DNA from: Chiayiivirga flava
GTDB taxonomy: Bacteria > Pseudomonadota > Gammaproteobacteria > Xanthomonadales > Xanthomonadaceae
Direction: 5' to 3'
Length of the DNA stretch: 64,000 nt
NCBI RefSeq assembly: GCF_014202825.1
Contig: NZ_JACHHP010000002.1
Span: 1 to 64,000 of the forward strand
A program made the translations under genes and the position numbers. This document shows, one piece after another, positions 23,777 to 34,900 of this stretch. How positions within the stretch are numbered: the stretch's first letter is position 1; each line of letters begins with the position of its first letter. The notes below the pieces were generated by a model that was not told the DNA's origin, did no database searches, and worked only from the letters and a program-made list of their open reading frames with translations.

Positions 23777-24417
23777 GTACGCGCCGCCTGCGGTATCCGG
23801 CCCAGCGCCTGGATTTCACCTGCGGCGCGAGCGCGCTGATGTACGCGGTGGCGCGCCTGGTGCCGACGGCCGGCACCGGCCTGCAGGAGGAGATCGGTAT
23901 CTGGCGCGAAGCCAACACCGTGTACATGGGCGCCGGCCACCCCGGCTGCGGCCCGTACGGTCTTGCCCTGGCGGCGCGCCGGCGCGGGTTGCAGGCCAGC
24001 GTGCTGCGCAACACCGACGCGGTCTTCCTCGCCGCCACGGTCCGGTTGCCGGCCCACCGCGCCATCATGGCGTCCGAACATGCGCGCATGCGCCACGCCG
24101 CGCTGCAGGCAGGGGTGCGGGACGCGCACGCCGACATCGACCGCTGGCGGATGTCCGACCGCATCGCGCGCGGCGAGCAGCCGATCGTGCTGGTCAGCCT
24201 CGCGCGTCTGACCGGAGAGCACGCGCCACACTGGGTGCTGGTCGATGCGATCACCCCGGACACGGTGCGGTTCATCGATCCGTGGAACGACACCGGCGGA
24301 CCGACCGCACGGCGCCGCGAAGTCGCGCACGGCGAGTTCGCCAGGATCGCGCGCTTCGGACGCATCGGCGAGCGGGCCCTGGTTAGCGTTGGCGCGGGAC
24401 GCAGCAGCACGTCATGA
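23773..24417 (+). CDS. Papain-like (C39-type, DUF3335) cysteine peptidase in the ATP-grasp operon
   Basis: The 214-residue product resembles the DUF3335/peptidase-C39-like family. The likely catalytic Cys17 lies in LDFTCGASALM, His153 in HWVLVDAI and Asp169 in FIDPWND, a complete papain-type triad. There is no signal peptide, ABC-transporter domain or membrane segment, so it acts in the cytosol, unlike bacteriocin-exporting C39 proteins. In related operons such peptidases are paired with RimK-like ligases and are proposed to trim or reverse the ligase product. Joined to both neighbours by ATGA overlaps. Confidence 0.78.
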   Translation: MSTRRLRYPAQRLDFTCGASALMYAVARLVPTAGTGLQEEIGIWREANTVYMGAGHPGCGPYGLALAARRRGLQASVLRNTDAVFLAATVRLPAHRAIMASEHARMRHAALQAGVRDAHADIDRWRMSDRIARGEQPIVLVSLARLTGEHAPHWVLVDAITPDTVRFIDPWNDTGGPTARRREVAHGEFARIARFGRIGERALVSVGAGRSSTS

Positions 24418-25925
24418 GCCGTCTTGTCATCGTCGTGGAAAAGCCCTCGGACTGGGGCTCGTACTATCCGTCCGAGAACGTCGTCTCCGCCACCGACTAC
24501 CTCAAGGACGCGAACGCCGTCGGCGACGAGCGCACCCAGGTCATCAATCTCTGCCGCAGCTACAAGTATCTGGGCGTGGGGTATTACGTGTCGCTGCTGG
24601 CGGAGGCGCGCGGGCACAAGGTGATTCCGTCGGTGCGCACGATCAACGATCTGCGCCGCCGCTCCCTGTACGGCATTGACATCGAGGACCTGAACCAGAA
24701 GCTGGCGAAGTTCTTCCCCGACGGCGCGCGCGACGCGACCGACTTCGGGCTGCTCGTCTACTTCGGCCAGACCAGCTACGCACCGCTCGCGGACCTTGCG
24801 CGGCAGGTGTTCGAGGCGTTTCCGTGCCCGATCCTGCGGCTGGAGTTCGAACGCCAGCGCGTGTGGCAGATCAGCGCGGTGAAACCGGCCGCACTCACCA
24901 CCCTGGCAGACCAGCAGGAAGACGCCTTCGCCGAAGCCCTGGACGCGTTCTCGAAAAAACTCTGGCGCAAGCCGCGCGCGCGTCGCGCGTACCGCTACGA
25001 CATCGCCATGCTGCAGGACCCGGCCGAGGCGATGCCGCCGTCGAACAGGAAGGCGCTCAAGCACTTCATCGACGCCGGCAAGGAACTCGGCATCGACGTC
25101 GACCCGATCACGCGCAACGACTTCGCGCGCCTGGCCGAATACGACGGACTGTTCATCCGCGAAACCACCACGCTGTCGAACCACACCTACCGCTTCGCCC
25201 ACCGCGCCGAGCGCGAAGGCATGGTGGTGATCGACGATCCGGTGTCGATCCTGCGCTGCACCAACAAGATCTACCTGCACGACATGCTGCGCCTGCGCAA
25301 ACTGCCGACGCCGCGTACCGAGATCGTGTTCCGCGACGACGCCAAGCGCCTGGCCGCGCTGCCGGAACTGCTCGGCCTGCCGATCGTGCTGAAGATTCCG
25401 GACGGCTCGTTCTCGCGCGGCATCGTCAAGGTGGAGACCGACGCGCAGCTGCGCGCCGCCGCCGACGAACTGTTCCAGCACACCGCCCTGCTGATCGCGC
25501 AGGAATACATGTACACCGAGTACGACTGGCGCATCGGCGTGCTCAACGGCCAGGCACTGTACGCGTGCAAGTACTTCATGTCGCGCGGACACTGGCAGAT
25601 CTACGATCACTCCAAATCCGGCGCGAACAGGGCCGGCGGCACGAAGGGCATGCCGAAGTCCGGCGGCTTCGAGACCCTGCCGGTGCGCGAGGCGCCAGCC
25701 GACGTGGTGAAGCTCGCGCTGCGCGCCACCGCGCCGATCGGCGACGGTCTGTACGGCGTGGATCTGAAATCCGACGGCAAGCGCGTGGCGGTGATCGAGG
25801 TCAACGACAATCCGTCGATCGATGCCGGCGTCGAGGACGCGTATCTGGGTGAGGATCTGTATCGCCGCATCATGGACGAGTTCCTGCGCCGCCTGGAGCG
25901 CAAGCGTCTGGGCATCGCCGACTGA
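24414..25925 (+). CDS. RimK-like ATP-grasp ligase with RLAN N-terminal domain
   Basis: The 503-residue product joins an N-terminal region typical of RimK-like ATP-grasp proteins (RLAN, about residues 1-150; begins SRLVIVVEKPSDW) to an ATP-grasp domain (about 280-490). Nucleotide-binding features are visible in VLKIPDGSFSRGIVKV and LIAQEYMYTEYDWRIGVL. The magnesium ligands are in VIEVNDNPSID (about 460-470). ATP-grasp ligases form amide bonds through an acyl-phosphate; RimK adds glutamates to ribosomal protein S6, but the RLAN type has unknown substrates. As the last gene of the four-gene operon it is the probable bond-forming enzyme. Confidence 0.85.
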   Translation: MSRLVIVVEKPSDWGSYYPSENVVSATDYLKDANAVGDERTQVINLCRSYKYLGVGYYVSLLAEARGHKVIPSVRTINDLRRRSLYGIDIEDLNQKLAKFFPDGARDATDFGLLVYFGQTSYAPLADLARQVFEAFPCPILRLEFERQRVWQISAVKPAALTTLADQQEDAFAEALDAFSKKLWRKPRARRAYRYDIAMLQDPAEAMPPSNRKALKHFIDAGKELGIDVDPITRNDFARLAEYDGLFIRETTTLSNHTYRFAHRAEREGMVVIDDPVSILRCTNKIYLHDMLRLRKLPTPRTEIVFRDDAKRLAALPELLGLPIVLKIPDGSFSRGIVKVETDAQLRAAADELFQHTALLIAQEYMYTEYDWRIGVLNGQALYACKYFMSRGHWQIYDHSKSGANRAGGTKGMPKSGGFETLPVREAPADVVKLALRATAPIGDGLYGVDLKSDGKRVAVIEVNDNPSIDAGVEDAYLGEDLYRRIMDEFLRRLERKRLGIAD

Positions 25926-26020
25926 CGGCGCGCGCGGCGGCGGGGTTACGCATCGGCGTGCGGTGCGACTACCATCGTCGGCTGCGGCCTGCGGGCCACG
26001 CCAACGAAGGACCGCCGCGA

Positions 26021-27898
26021 ATGGTTGATCCCGTCCGCATTCGCACCGCGCTCGCCGGCCTGTGGCTCGCGTGCGTGGCCAGCTCGACGCCGGCCCAGGC
26101 ACCGATGGCGCCGCCGCTGGGTCCGCACGACGCCTCGCTCGCACGCTGCTTCCACCACGCCGCCGACGGGCCCGACGTGGCCCTCGCCACGGCCGACGAA
26201 CTGCTCGCCGCGCCGGGCCTGCCGACCGCCGTGACGCTGCGCGCGCACGTGTGCCGTTCGCTGGCGCTGTCCACGCGTGGCGATGCGGCGGCGGCCGAGG
26301 CGGAAGTGGGCACCGTGCTGGCATTGCTGGAGACGCCGGGCCTGGCCGCGGCGGAGCGGCCGCCTGCGCTTGCCGCCGCGGCCGGCGTGCTCGGCGCCAT
26401 CGGCCAGTGGCAGCGCGCGGCCGAACTGCACGAGCGCGCATACGCCGAGGCGCGCGAGCAGAACAACATGCCCGGACAGATCGCCGCGCTGCTCGCGATC
26501 GCGCAGATCCAGAACTCGTTCCTCGACGATCCTGCGCTCGCCGACACCACCCTGCGCGAGGCGATCGCGCTGGCGGTGTCGATCGGCCGCGAACATCCGA
26601 TGCTGTACTACAACCTCGGCTACAACCTCATGCTGCTCGGGCGCAACGAGGAGGCGCTGCCGGCACTGGATCGCGCGCTGGCGCTGGCGCAGCAGCCCGG
26701 TCCGCCCGGCGCGATGGAGAGCATGCGGGCCCGCATCGACACGCACCGCGGCGTGATCCTGCACGCCCGCGGCGATGCGTCCGGGCGCGCGTTGATCGAA
26801 AACGCGCTGGTGCAGCAGGTGCGCCTGCGCGATGCCCAGGGCGAGGCGGTGACGCGCACGCATCTTGGTCGCATCCAGCGCGAAAGCGGGGACCTGGAGA
26901 GCGCGCTGTCCAACGTGGATGCCGCGCTCAAGCTCGCCGAAACCGGCCGCTTCGTGCGCGAGCAGCAACAGGCCCTGCACGAACTGGCCGCCATCCACAC
27001 CGCGCTCGGCAACGCCGGGACGGCGCTCGAACTCACCCGCCGCGAACACGCGCTGGCCACCGGGCAACTGCGCAACCAGAATCTGAAAAGCCTCGCCGGA
27101 CTGCAGTCGCAGCTCAGCCAGGACGTGGACCGCGCGGCCATCGACCGGGCCACGCGGGTGCGCAACCTCGCACTCGGCACGCTGCTGATCGTGATCGCGT
27201 TCGCGCTCGGGATCGCGTGGCATCAGTCGCGCGTCAACCGCCGCCTGCGCGAGAGCGGCATGACCGATCCGCTGACCGGCCTGCTCAACCGGCGCGAGGC
27301 GAGCCGCAGACTCGATGCGGACCTGCTGTCTGCGGCCGTCGGTCCGGGACGACGGGCGGGGGTGCTGATGCGGATCGCGGTCGACGCGTTCGGACGCATC
27401 GTCCAGACGCACGGAAACGCCACCGGCGACCGCGCACTGCAGGCGGTGGCCGCGCGCCTGCGGGCGCTGTGCGCGCCGGACGATCTGCTCGCACGCTGGG
27501 ACGACGGGGATTTCGTGGTGGCGGCCGCGCCGCGCACGCGCGACGAGGCGCAGGCGCTGGCCGAGCGGCTGCGCGCCGGCATCGCGTCGACGCCATCGAC
27601 GTTGGCGGACGGCAGCGCGCTGCCGCTGTCCGTCTCCATCGGCGTGGTGCCCTACCCGTTCTATCCGCAGCCTGACGGTACGTCGTGGACCGATGTCCTG
27701 CGCGTGGCCGACCGTGCCGCCGTCCTCGCGCAGGAACGCGGTGGCGATGCGTGGGTAAGCATCCGGGGCACGACCGCAGGCATCGACACACCGATCGAGA
27801 CCCTGCTGCAGGACATGGACCGTGCGCGGGCCACCGGCTGGATCGACGTTGCGAGCGGCGGCAGGTCGCCGGCGGCGCACGGCCCGGGCACCGCGTAG
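26021..27898 (+). CDS. TPR membrane protein with degenerate GGDEF domain
   Basis: The product is 625 residues. A signal peptide (about 1-25) is followed by a periplasmic array of tetratricopeptide-like helical repeats (about 40-370). One transmembrane segment follows (LALGTLLIVIAFALGIAW, about 386-403), then a cytosolic GGDEF-fold domain (about 410-580). The domain keeps the entry motif TDPLTGLLNRRE but has DDGDF at residues 494-498 where GG(D/E)EF is required. Diguanylate cyclase activity is therefore unlikely, and the domain may bind c-di-GMP or GTP or serve as a signalling scaffold. AAGGA lies about 11 bases before the start. An OmpR-type regulator follows 53 bases downstream. Confidence 0.83.
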   Translation: MVDPVRIRTALAGLWLACVASSTPAQAPMAPPLGPHDASLARCFHHAADGPDVALATADELLAAPGLPTAVTLRAHVCRSLALSTRGDAAAAEAEVGTVLALLETPGLAAAERPPALAAAAGVLGAIGQWQRAAELHERAYAEAREQNNMPGQIAALLAIAQIQNSFLDDPALADTTLREAIALAVSIGREHPMLYYNLGYNLMLLGRNEEALPALDRALALAQQPGPPGAMESMRARIDTHRGVILHARGDASGRALIENALVQQVRLRDAQGEAVTRTHLGRIQRESGDLESALSNVDAALKLAETGRFVREQQQALHELAAIHTALGNAGTALELTRREHALATGQLRNQNLKSLAGLQSQLSQDVDRAAIDRATRVRNLALGTLLIVIAFALGIAWHQSRVNRRLRESGMTDPLTGLLNRREASRRLDADLLSAAVGPGRRAGVLMRIAVDAFGRIVQTHGNATGDRALQAVAARLRALCAPDDLLARWDDGDFVVAAAPRTRDEAQALAERLRAGIASTPSTLADGSALPLSVSIGVVPYPFYPQPDGTSWTDVLRVADRAAVLAQERGGDAWVSIRGTTAGIDTPIETLLQDMDRARATGWIDVASGGRSPAAHGPGTA

Positions 27899-27951
27899 CG
27901 CAGGCAACGCTGGGTATACTCGACGAGGATCGAACCGGACGCCTGCGCAGG

Positions 27952-28686
27952 ATGCCCACCGCCAGCAATGCAGCCGTGTCCGCCAGCGCGCCGATCGCGC
28001 AGGTGGCCGTGGTCGAAGACGATCGGGAATTGCGCGAACGCATCCTCGTGCCGGGACTGGCGGACTTCGGCTTCGCCGCCTCCGGCATGGCCTCGGCCGA
28101 GGCGCTCTATCGCGCCATGCTCGGCACCCCGTTCGATCTGGTGGTGCTCGACGTCGGCCTGCCGCAGGAGGACGGTTTTTCCGTGGCACGGCATCTGCGG
28201 CAGGCGCGTGCGATGTCGATCGGCATCGTGATGCTGACCGGCCGCACCCACAGCCGTGACCGCGTGCGCGGTCTGGACGAAGGTTCGGACGTGTACCTGG
28301 CCAAGCCGGTCGAACTCGAAGTGCTGGCGGCCACGCTGCACAGCCTGCTGCGGCGCATGCGCGCGCACTCCACCCCGCCGCCCGCGGGCGATACGCCGCC
28401 CGACTGGCGGCTCGAACCCGACGGCTGGTGCCTGCGCAGCCCCGACGATGTGCAGGTGGCGTTGACGCTGGCCGAGCGGCGCGTGCTGATGCGGCTGTTC
28501 GCCGAACGCGGCGAGCCGATCGCACGCGACCAGCTCATCGCCGATCTCACCGACGACATCTACGCCTTCGATCCGCACAGGCTCGAAATGCTGGTGCACC
28601 GCCTGCGTCGCAAGATCGAGGACCGCACCGGCCAGGCGCCTCCGCTGCGGGCCGCGCGCGGCACCGGGTACGCCTTCACGCGCTGA
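27952..28686 (+). CDS. OmpR/PhoB-type response regulator
   Basis: The 244-residue protein has an N-terminal receiver domain (about 18-135; acidic pair in VVEDDRE, phospho-acceptor Asp67 in VVLDVGLPQ, Thr in VMLTGRT, Lys in YLAKPVE). A C-terminal winged-helix DNA-binding domain follows (about 150-243; ends LRAARGTGYAFTR). It should act as a transcription factor controlled by phosphorylation. No histidine kinase gene is adjacent; the nearest signalling protein is the degenerate GGDEF protein just upstream, likely on the same transcript. The large surface-repeat gene downstream is a plausible target. Confidence 0.88.
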   Translation: MPTASNAAVSASAPIAQVAVVEDDRELRERILVPGLADFGFAASGMASAEALYRAMLGTPFDLVVLDVGLPQEDGFSVARHLRQARAMSIGIVMLTGRTHSRDRVRGLDEGSDVYLAKPVELEVLAATLHSLLRRMRAHSTPPPAGDTPPDWRLEPDGWCLRSPDDVQVALTLAERRVLMRLFAERGEPIARDQLIADLTDDIYAFDPHRLEMLVHRLRRKIEDRTGQAPPLRAARGTGYAFTR

Positions 28687-28907
28687 ATCGCGCCGCCGCG
28701 CCACCCATTAGACCACCCCACGCGTGAGCTTTGGTGAGCCAACGCGTGCCTGCGTGCGTGTGTTGTCGGCATCCGGACGCCAGCATGCGCGGCGTCCGGG
28801 GTGACCGGGTCCGATGTGTCGGTTTTGCGTTCCGCCTGCCGGAGCGGCGAAACCGTGCGCGTCGGCATCGCCACCCCCGGGCCTACGACGATTCCCGGAG
28901 AGTGACG

Positions 28908-31900
28908 ATGCGTATCCGTTCCCTGTTGTCCGGCTGGCTGCTGGCCCCGTTGGTGCTGCTGTGCGCGGGTGCCGTGCAGGCCGAAGGCAGCCGCAGCCTG
29001 TATCCCGCCACCTATCCCGCGGCCGGGGCCTATCCGGCGGGCGGCTTCCGCGCCAATCTGGACATGGACGGCAGCGGCGCCTATGCCGGCATCATCGAGC
29101 GGCGCCAGTTCCTGTACCTCTACGTGCAGGCCGGCGAATACATCGCGCTGGGGTCGCGCAACCGCAGCAACGGCGGCGACATCTTCGTCTACGATCCGCA
29201 GGATTTCGGCCAGCGCGGTGCCGAGACCGTGCCCGGCACGGCCGACTTCACCTGCAGCGGCGGCGCCATCGGCGGCGCGGCCGGGCCGCACTATTCCGGC
29301 GGCACGCTCGGCACCATCGCCACGCGCGCGCAGGAACTGGCCGGGCCCAACAGCGCCGACAATACCGTCACCGTACCGAACGGATTTGCGCCGTGCGCCT
29401 ACCGCGCGCCGGTCACCGGCGTGTACGGCGTGCGCTTCACGCCCGCGACGACCGGCGCCGGCCCCGACGGTGTCATCGATCCGCCCGCGGTCAGCAACAC
29501 CACGGTCGCGGCCTGGGATGTGAGCGTGCGCGCCGACGCAACGTCCACCGCAAGTTTCGACGGCCGCCTCTTCACCTACGCCTGGGCCGGCTGGACCGGC
29601 GGCAACAGCCGCTCGATCCACCACGCGCTGTACTACGTCACCACCGACGGCTACCGCTACGAGCAGACCGCGCAGGGCCTGGACCCGAACGGTTTCGCGC
29701 TCTACGCCAACAGCGCCGGCTTCCTCGACCAGGGCTCGCCGCTGTACAAGAACATCCGCGGCAGCAACCAGGTGCTCGCCGAACTGCGTCCGGTCGGCAT
29801 CACCGGCGTCAGCGCGCAGCGTCCGCAGTACCCGGTGTTCTTCAGCGACGTGCGCGACGGCGGTCCGAACGAGGCCGAAGTCGAGCGCACGCTCGCCGCG
29901 CTCGGCATTCCGCTCGCGCCGACGCCGCCGCAGGTGACGGACGTCGCGTTCAACGGCAACCTCGGCGGCATCACCTCCACGGTGAACGCCGGCGGCACCT
30001 TCACCTTCTCCACCATCGACACGCTCTCGTACCAGATCGTCATCAGCCGCGACAGCGTCGACTTCGATCCGGCCAACGTGCTCAACCGCGTCATCACCGG
30101 CGCCGCGCTCGGCGGCGATCACATCGTGATCTGGGATGGCCTGGACAACAGCGGCAATCCGTTCCCGGAAGGAAGCTACGAATTCGAATTGAGCGGCCGC
30201 AACGGCGAGGTGCATTTCCCGCTGATCGACGCCGAAGGCAATGCCAACGGCGGCCCCACCGTGGTCAAGCTCAACGGTCCGAGCGCGGGCAGCGGCACCG
30301 TCTATTTCGACGATCGCGGCTACGTGACGCGCAGCAACTTCGCCGTCGGCACGCTCAACGGCCACCTCTGCGGCGCCGGCAACACCTCGCTGCAGCCCAC
30401 GCCCACGCATTCGCTGGTCGGAATCGATTCCACCGCCGGCGGCCCGAACACGTTCGCGCGGCGCTGGGCCGGCAATACCAACAACAACGCCGACTGCACC
30501 AACACCCAGGGCTTCGGCGACGGCAAGGGCCTGGACCTGTGGACCTACGAAAGCGTGGCCCCCGCACGCGAGCCGGTGGTCATCGTGCCGGCGGCCGAAG
30601 GCGTGGACGTGGGCACGCTGGCCTCGGTCAGCGCCACCGTGCTGCCGGGCGACACCGCGTACGGCACCTTCGTCTTCAGCAACAACGGCGAGGACCCGGC
30701 CGCCGGCGTGACGTACTCGGTCACGCTCGGCAACCCGGCCGAACCGGACACCTGCCCGGCCACGGTGAATTTCAGCCTGGTGCCGGCCGGCGTCACGGCC
30801 ACGTGGAATCCGGCGCCGCTGTGCACCATCACCTTCACCGGCATGCCGACCACGCTCGCCTCGGGCGAGTCGCTGACGTTCAATTTCGACTACGTGGTCG
30901 GCGTGGCCAACCCGGGCCCGATCCCGCTCGTCACCACCATCGCCGCGACCAACGAAACCCCGGGCGCACCGTCGCCGAACACGGCGAACGCCGTTACCGT
31001 CGTGCCGTCCATCGATGCCGTGGACGACGACTTCACCGGCACGCCGTTCGGCCCCGGCGGCGGCACCACGCCGTCGGTGTTCGACAACGACACGCTGAAC
31101 GATGCGCCGTTCGCAGACGGCGAGGTGAGCGTGACCATCGAGGACATCGGCGGCCTCGTCGGCGTCACGGTCAATCCCGACGGCACGCTCGACGTGCCGC
31201 CCGGCACGCCGCCCGGCACGTACACGATCACCTACGAGATCTGCTCGGTGGCGATCCCGACGCTGTGCGACACCGCGACGGCGACGGTGTTCGTCGGCAG
31301 CGGCGCCGATCCGCTGGTGTGCGACGGCACCTTCTACCAGGTGCGCCAGCTCGCGGGCGGCAGCCGCCTGTTCCTGCTCGACCGCAGCAGCAATCCCTAC
31401 GTCGCGGTGGAGCAGTACAACGCCGGCGTCACGCTGAACGCGATGGGCTACAACAGCGCCGACGATCATCTGTACGCGTTGCTCAACCCCACCACCGCCG
31501 GCAACGCGCTGTACCGCCTCGGCGCGGGCGGCGTCGTGGATCTGAACGGTGCGGCCGCAGGCGTGGCGGTGCCGGTGGCCGGCCTGCCGAATGCCGCGTA
31601 CGACGGCGGCGCCTTCGACGGCGCAGGCCGCTATTTCGTGTCGCAAAGCGCCGGCCCGATGTTCCGCATCGACAACGTCGGCGGCATCGCGCCCACGCCC
31701 ACGGCGCAGGCCGTCGCCACTGTGGCCGACGCGGCACCGCCCGCAGGCTACACCGGTTCGGCCACGTTCGTCATCGGCGACATCGCCGCGCGTCCGGGCG
31801 AAAGCACCGCCGCACTCACGGTCCTCTACGGCGTCCGCCAGGACCAGGCCGGCACGGTGTTCCTGTACCGCTTCGCGATCAGCGCGCCCGGCTCGGCGGC

Positions 31901-34900
31901 GCCGACGGCCGCGGTGTCGCGCATCGCCACCAACCTGCCGTTGACGACCTTCGGCTCGGTCTTCTTCGACACCTCCGGCACGTTCTACGTGTACGACAAC
32001 AGCGCCGATGCCACCGCAGGCTTTTACGCGGTGGACGTTGCCACCGGTATCGCCACCAACGTCAGCGGCTCCGATTCGGCCAGCAGCAGCGACGGCGGCA
32101 GCTGCGCGTTCACCGCGCAGACCATCGACGTGGTGAAGGCGGCCGGCGCCGTGGCGCCGGTGAACGCGACCACGTTCGACGTGCCGTACAGCCTGGTCGT
32201 CGGCAACCTCGGCGGCGTGCCGGTGCCGAACGTGCAGGTCAGCGACAACCTCGCGAACACCTACGCCGACGGCGCGCCGACGCTCGCCATCGTTGCCGGA
32301 CCGACCGCCGCGGCCCCGTGCACGGTGAATCCGGGCTTCGACGGCGTGAGCGATTTCGCCCTGCTCGCGGGCCTCGACACGCTGGCACCGGGCGCGAGCT
32401 GCGCGATCGATTTCACCGTGCGCGTGAGTTATGCGAGCGCCGCCGACATCCCGCTCGGCACGCAGGAAAACACCGCGTACGCCAGCTCCACCAGCGGCGC
32501 CGGCCCGAACCCGGGCTACAGCTACCCGGGTGGCGCACCCTTGCCGCCGGTGAGCCTGATCGCGGCGGACGAATCCACCGATGGTCCGGCGCTGCCGACC
32601 GATCCGGACGGCGACCTGCCGTCGCCGACGCCGGTGCTGTTCCCGGCGCCGGGCATCGCGATCGACAAGAGCTCCAACAGCGCGTCGATCCCGGCGCTGC
32701 CGGCCACGATCACGTACACCTTCCTCGTCAGCAACACCGGCAACGTCGACCTCACGTCGCCGGGCGTGAACGACGCACTCTGCGATGCCGCCCCGTTGCT
32801 CGGCGGCGGCGACGACGGCGACGGTGTGCTCGAGGTCGGTGAAGTCTTCACCTACACCTGCAGCCACGCGGTCACGCAGGCCGAGTTCAATGCCGGCACG
32901 CTGCTCAATACCGCCACCGCCAGCGGCACGCCGCCGGGTGGCGCACCGCCGCTCGAGAGTCCGCCGGATTCGACCACGACGACCTTCGTGCCGGCGCCGG
33001 GCATCGCCATCGACAAGACGTCCGACAGCGCATCGATCCCGGCGCTGCCGGCGACGATCACCTACACCTTCCTCGTCGGCAACACCGGCAACGTCGACCT
33101 GACCTCACCTGGCGTGAACGATGCACTGTGCGACGCGCCCCCGGTGCTCGTCGGCGGCGATGACGGTGACGGCGTGCTCGAAGTGGGCGAAGTCTTCACC
33201 TACAGCTGCAGCCACGCGGTGACGCAAGGCGAATTCAACGCAGGTTCGCTGCTCAACACCGCCACGGCCACCGGCACGCCGCCGACCGGCGGCCCGATCG
33301 ACAGCCCGCCGGACTCGACCACGACCACGTTCGTGGTCACGCCCGGCATCGCAATCGACAAGTCGTCCGACAGCGCCTCGATCGACGCGCTGCCGGCGAC
33401 GATCGCGTACACCTTCCTCGTGAGCAACACCGGCAACGTCGACCTGACCGCACCCGGCGTGAACGATGCCCTCTGCGACGCCGCCCCGGTGCTCACCGGC
33501 GGCGACGACGGCGACGGCGTACTCGAAGTGGGCGAAGTGTTCACCTACACCTGCAGCCACGCCGTCACGCTAGCCGAGTTCGAGGCGCCGTCGGGCACGC
33601 TGGTCAACACCGCGACCGCCAGCGGCACGCCGCCGACCGGCGGCCCGATCGAGAGCCCGCCCGACAGCACCACCACCACGTTCGACCAGGACGCGGCGAT
33701 CGCCATCGTCAAGACCTCCGACACCAGCACGCTCTCCGCGCTGCCGGCGACGATCGTCTACACCTTCGCGGTGAGCAACGCCGGCAACGTGGCGCTCGCC
33801 ACGCCGGCGGTGAACGATGCGCTGTGCGACGCCGCCCCGGTGCTGAGCGGCGGCGACGACGGCGACGGCGTGCTGGAGGTGGGCGAAGTCTTCACCTACA
33901 CCTGCAGCCACGCGGTGACGCAGGCCGAGTTCGACACGGGCTCGCTGATCAACACCGCCACCGCGAGCGGCGTGCCGCCGAGCGGCGTGCCGATCGAGAG
34001 CCCGCCGGACAGCACCACGACGACGTTCGTGCCGGCCCCGGGCATTGCGCTGGTCAAGACCTCGGACACGGCCACGCTCCCGGCGCTGCCGGCGACCATC
34101 GTCTACACCTTCGTCGCGAGCAACACCGGCAACGTGACGCTCTCTGCGCCGTCGATCAACGACGCATTGTGCGACGCGCCTGCGGTCTACGTGTCCGGCG
34201 ACACCGACGGCGACACCGCGCTCGGCGTCGGCGAAGCCTTCACCTTCACCTGCAGCCACGCGGTCACACAGGCCGAGTTCGACGTCGGTTCGCTGGTCAA
34301 CACCGCCACCGCCAGCGGCACGCCGCCGGGCGGCGGTCCGCCGCTCGAAAGTCCGCCGGACAGCACCACGACGACGTTCGTGCCGGCGCCGGGCATCGCG
34401 CTCGCCAAGACGTCCGACAGCGCCACCGTCACGGCGCTGCCGGCGACGATCGTCTACAGCTTCGTCGTCAGCAACACCGGCAACGTCACGCTGGCCGATC
34501 CGTCGATCGACGATGCGCTCTGCGATGCCCAGGCCACGTATGTCTCGGGCGATGTCGACGGCGACACCGCGCTCGGCGTCGGCGAAGCCTTCACGTTCAC
34601 CTGCAGCCACGCGGTGACGCAGACCGAGTTCGACACCGGTTCACTGGTCAACACCGCCACGGCAAGCGGCACGCCGCCGGGCGGCGGTCCGCCGCTCGAA
34701 AGCCCGCCCGACAGCACCACGACCACGTTCGAGGCAGGCCCGGCGCTGGCGGTGGTGAAGACGCGCACCGACGCCATCGCGCCCATCGTCGCCGGCAGCG
34801 TGCTGACGTACCGGATCGTCGCGACCAACACCGGCAACGTCTCGCTCGACGAGGTGACGGTGAGCGATGCGCTGATCGCCGATCTGATTTGCGAGCCGGT

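Noticed and set aside
23773-24417. Bacteriocin-exporting C39 peptidase
   Set aside because: There are no ABC-transporter or membrane domains and no double-glycine leader peptide gene nearby.
28560-32867. A 1,435-codon minus-strand open frame opposite the giant surface-protein gene
   Set aside because: It is a shadow of the repeat and Thr/Ala/Gly-rich coding strand; its composition is uniform Arg/Ala/Val/Gly/His and no start or motif supports it.
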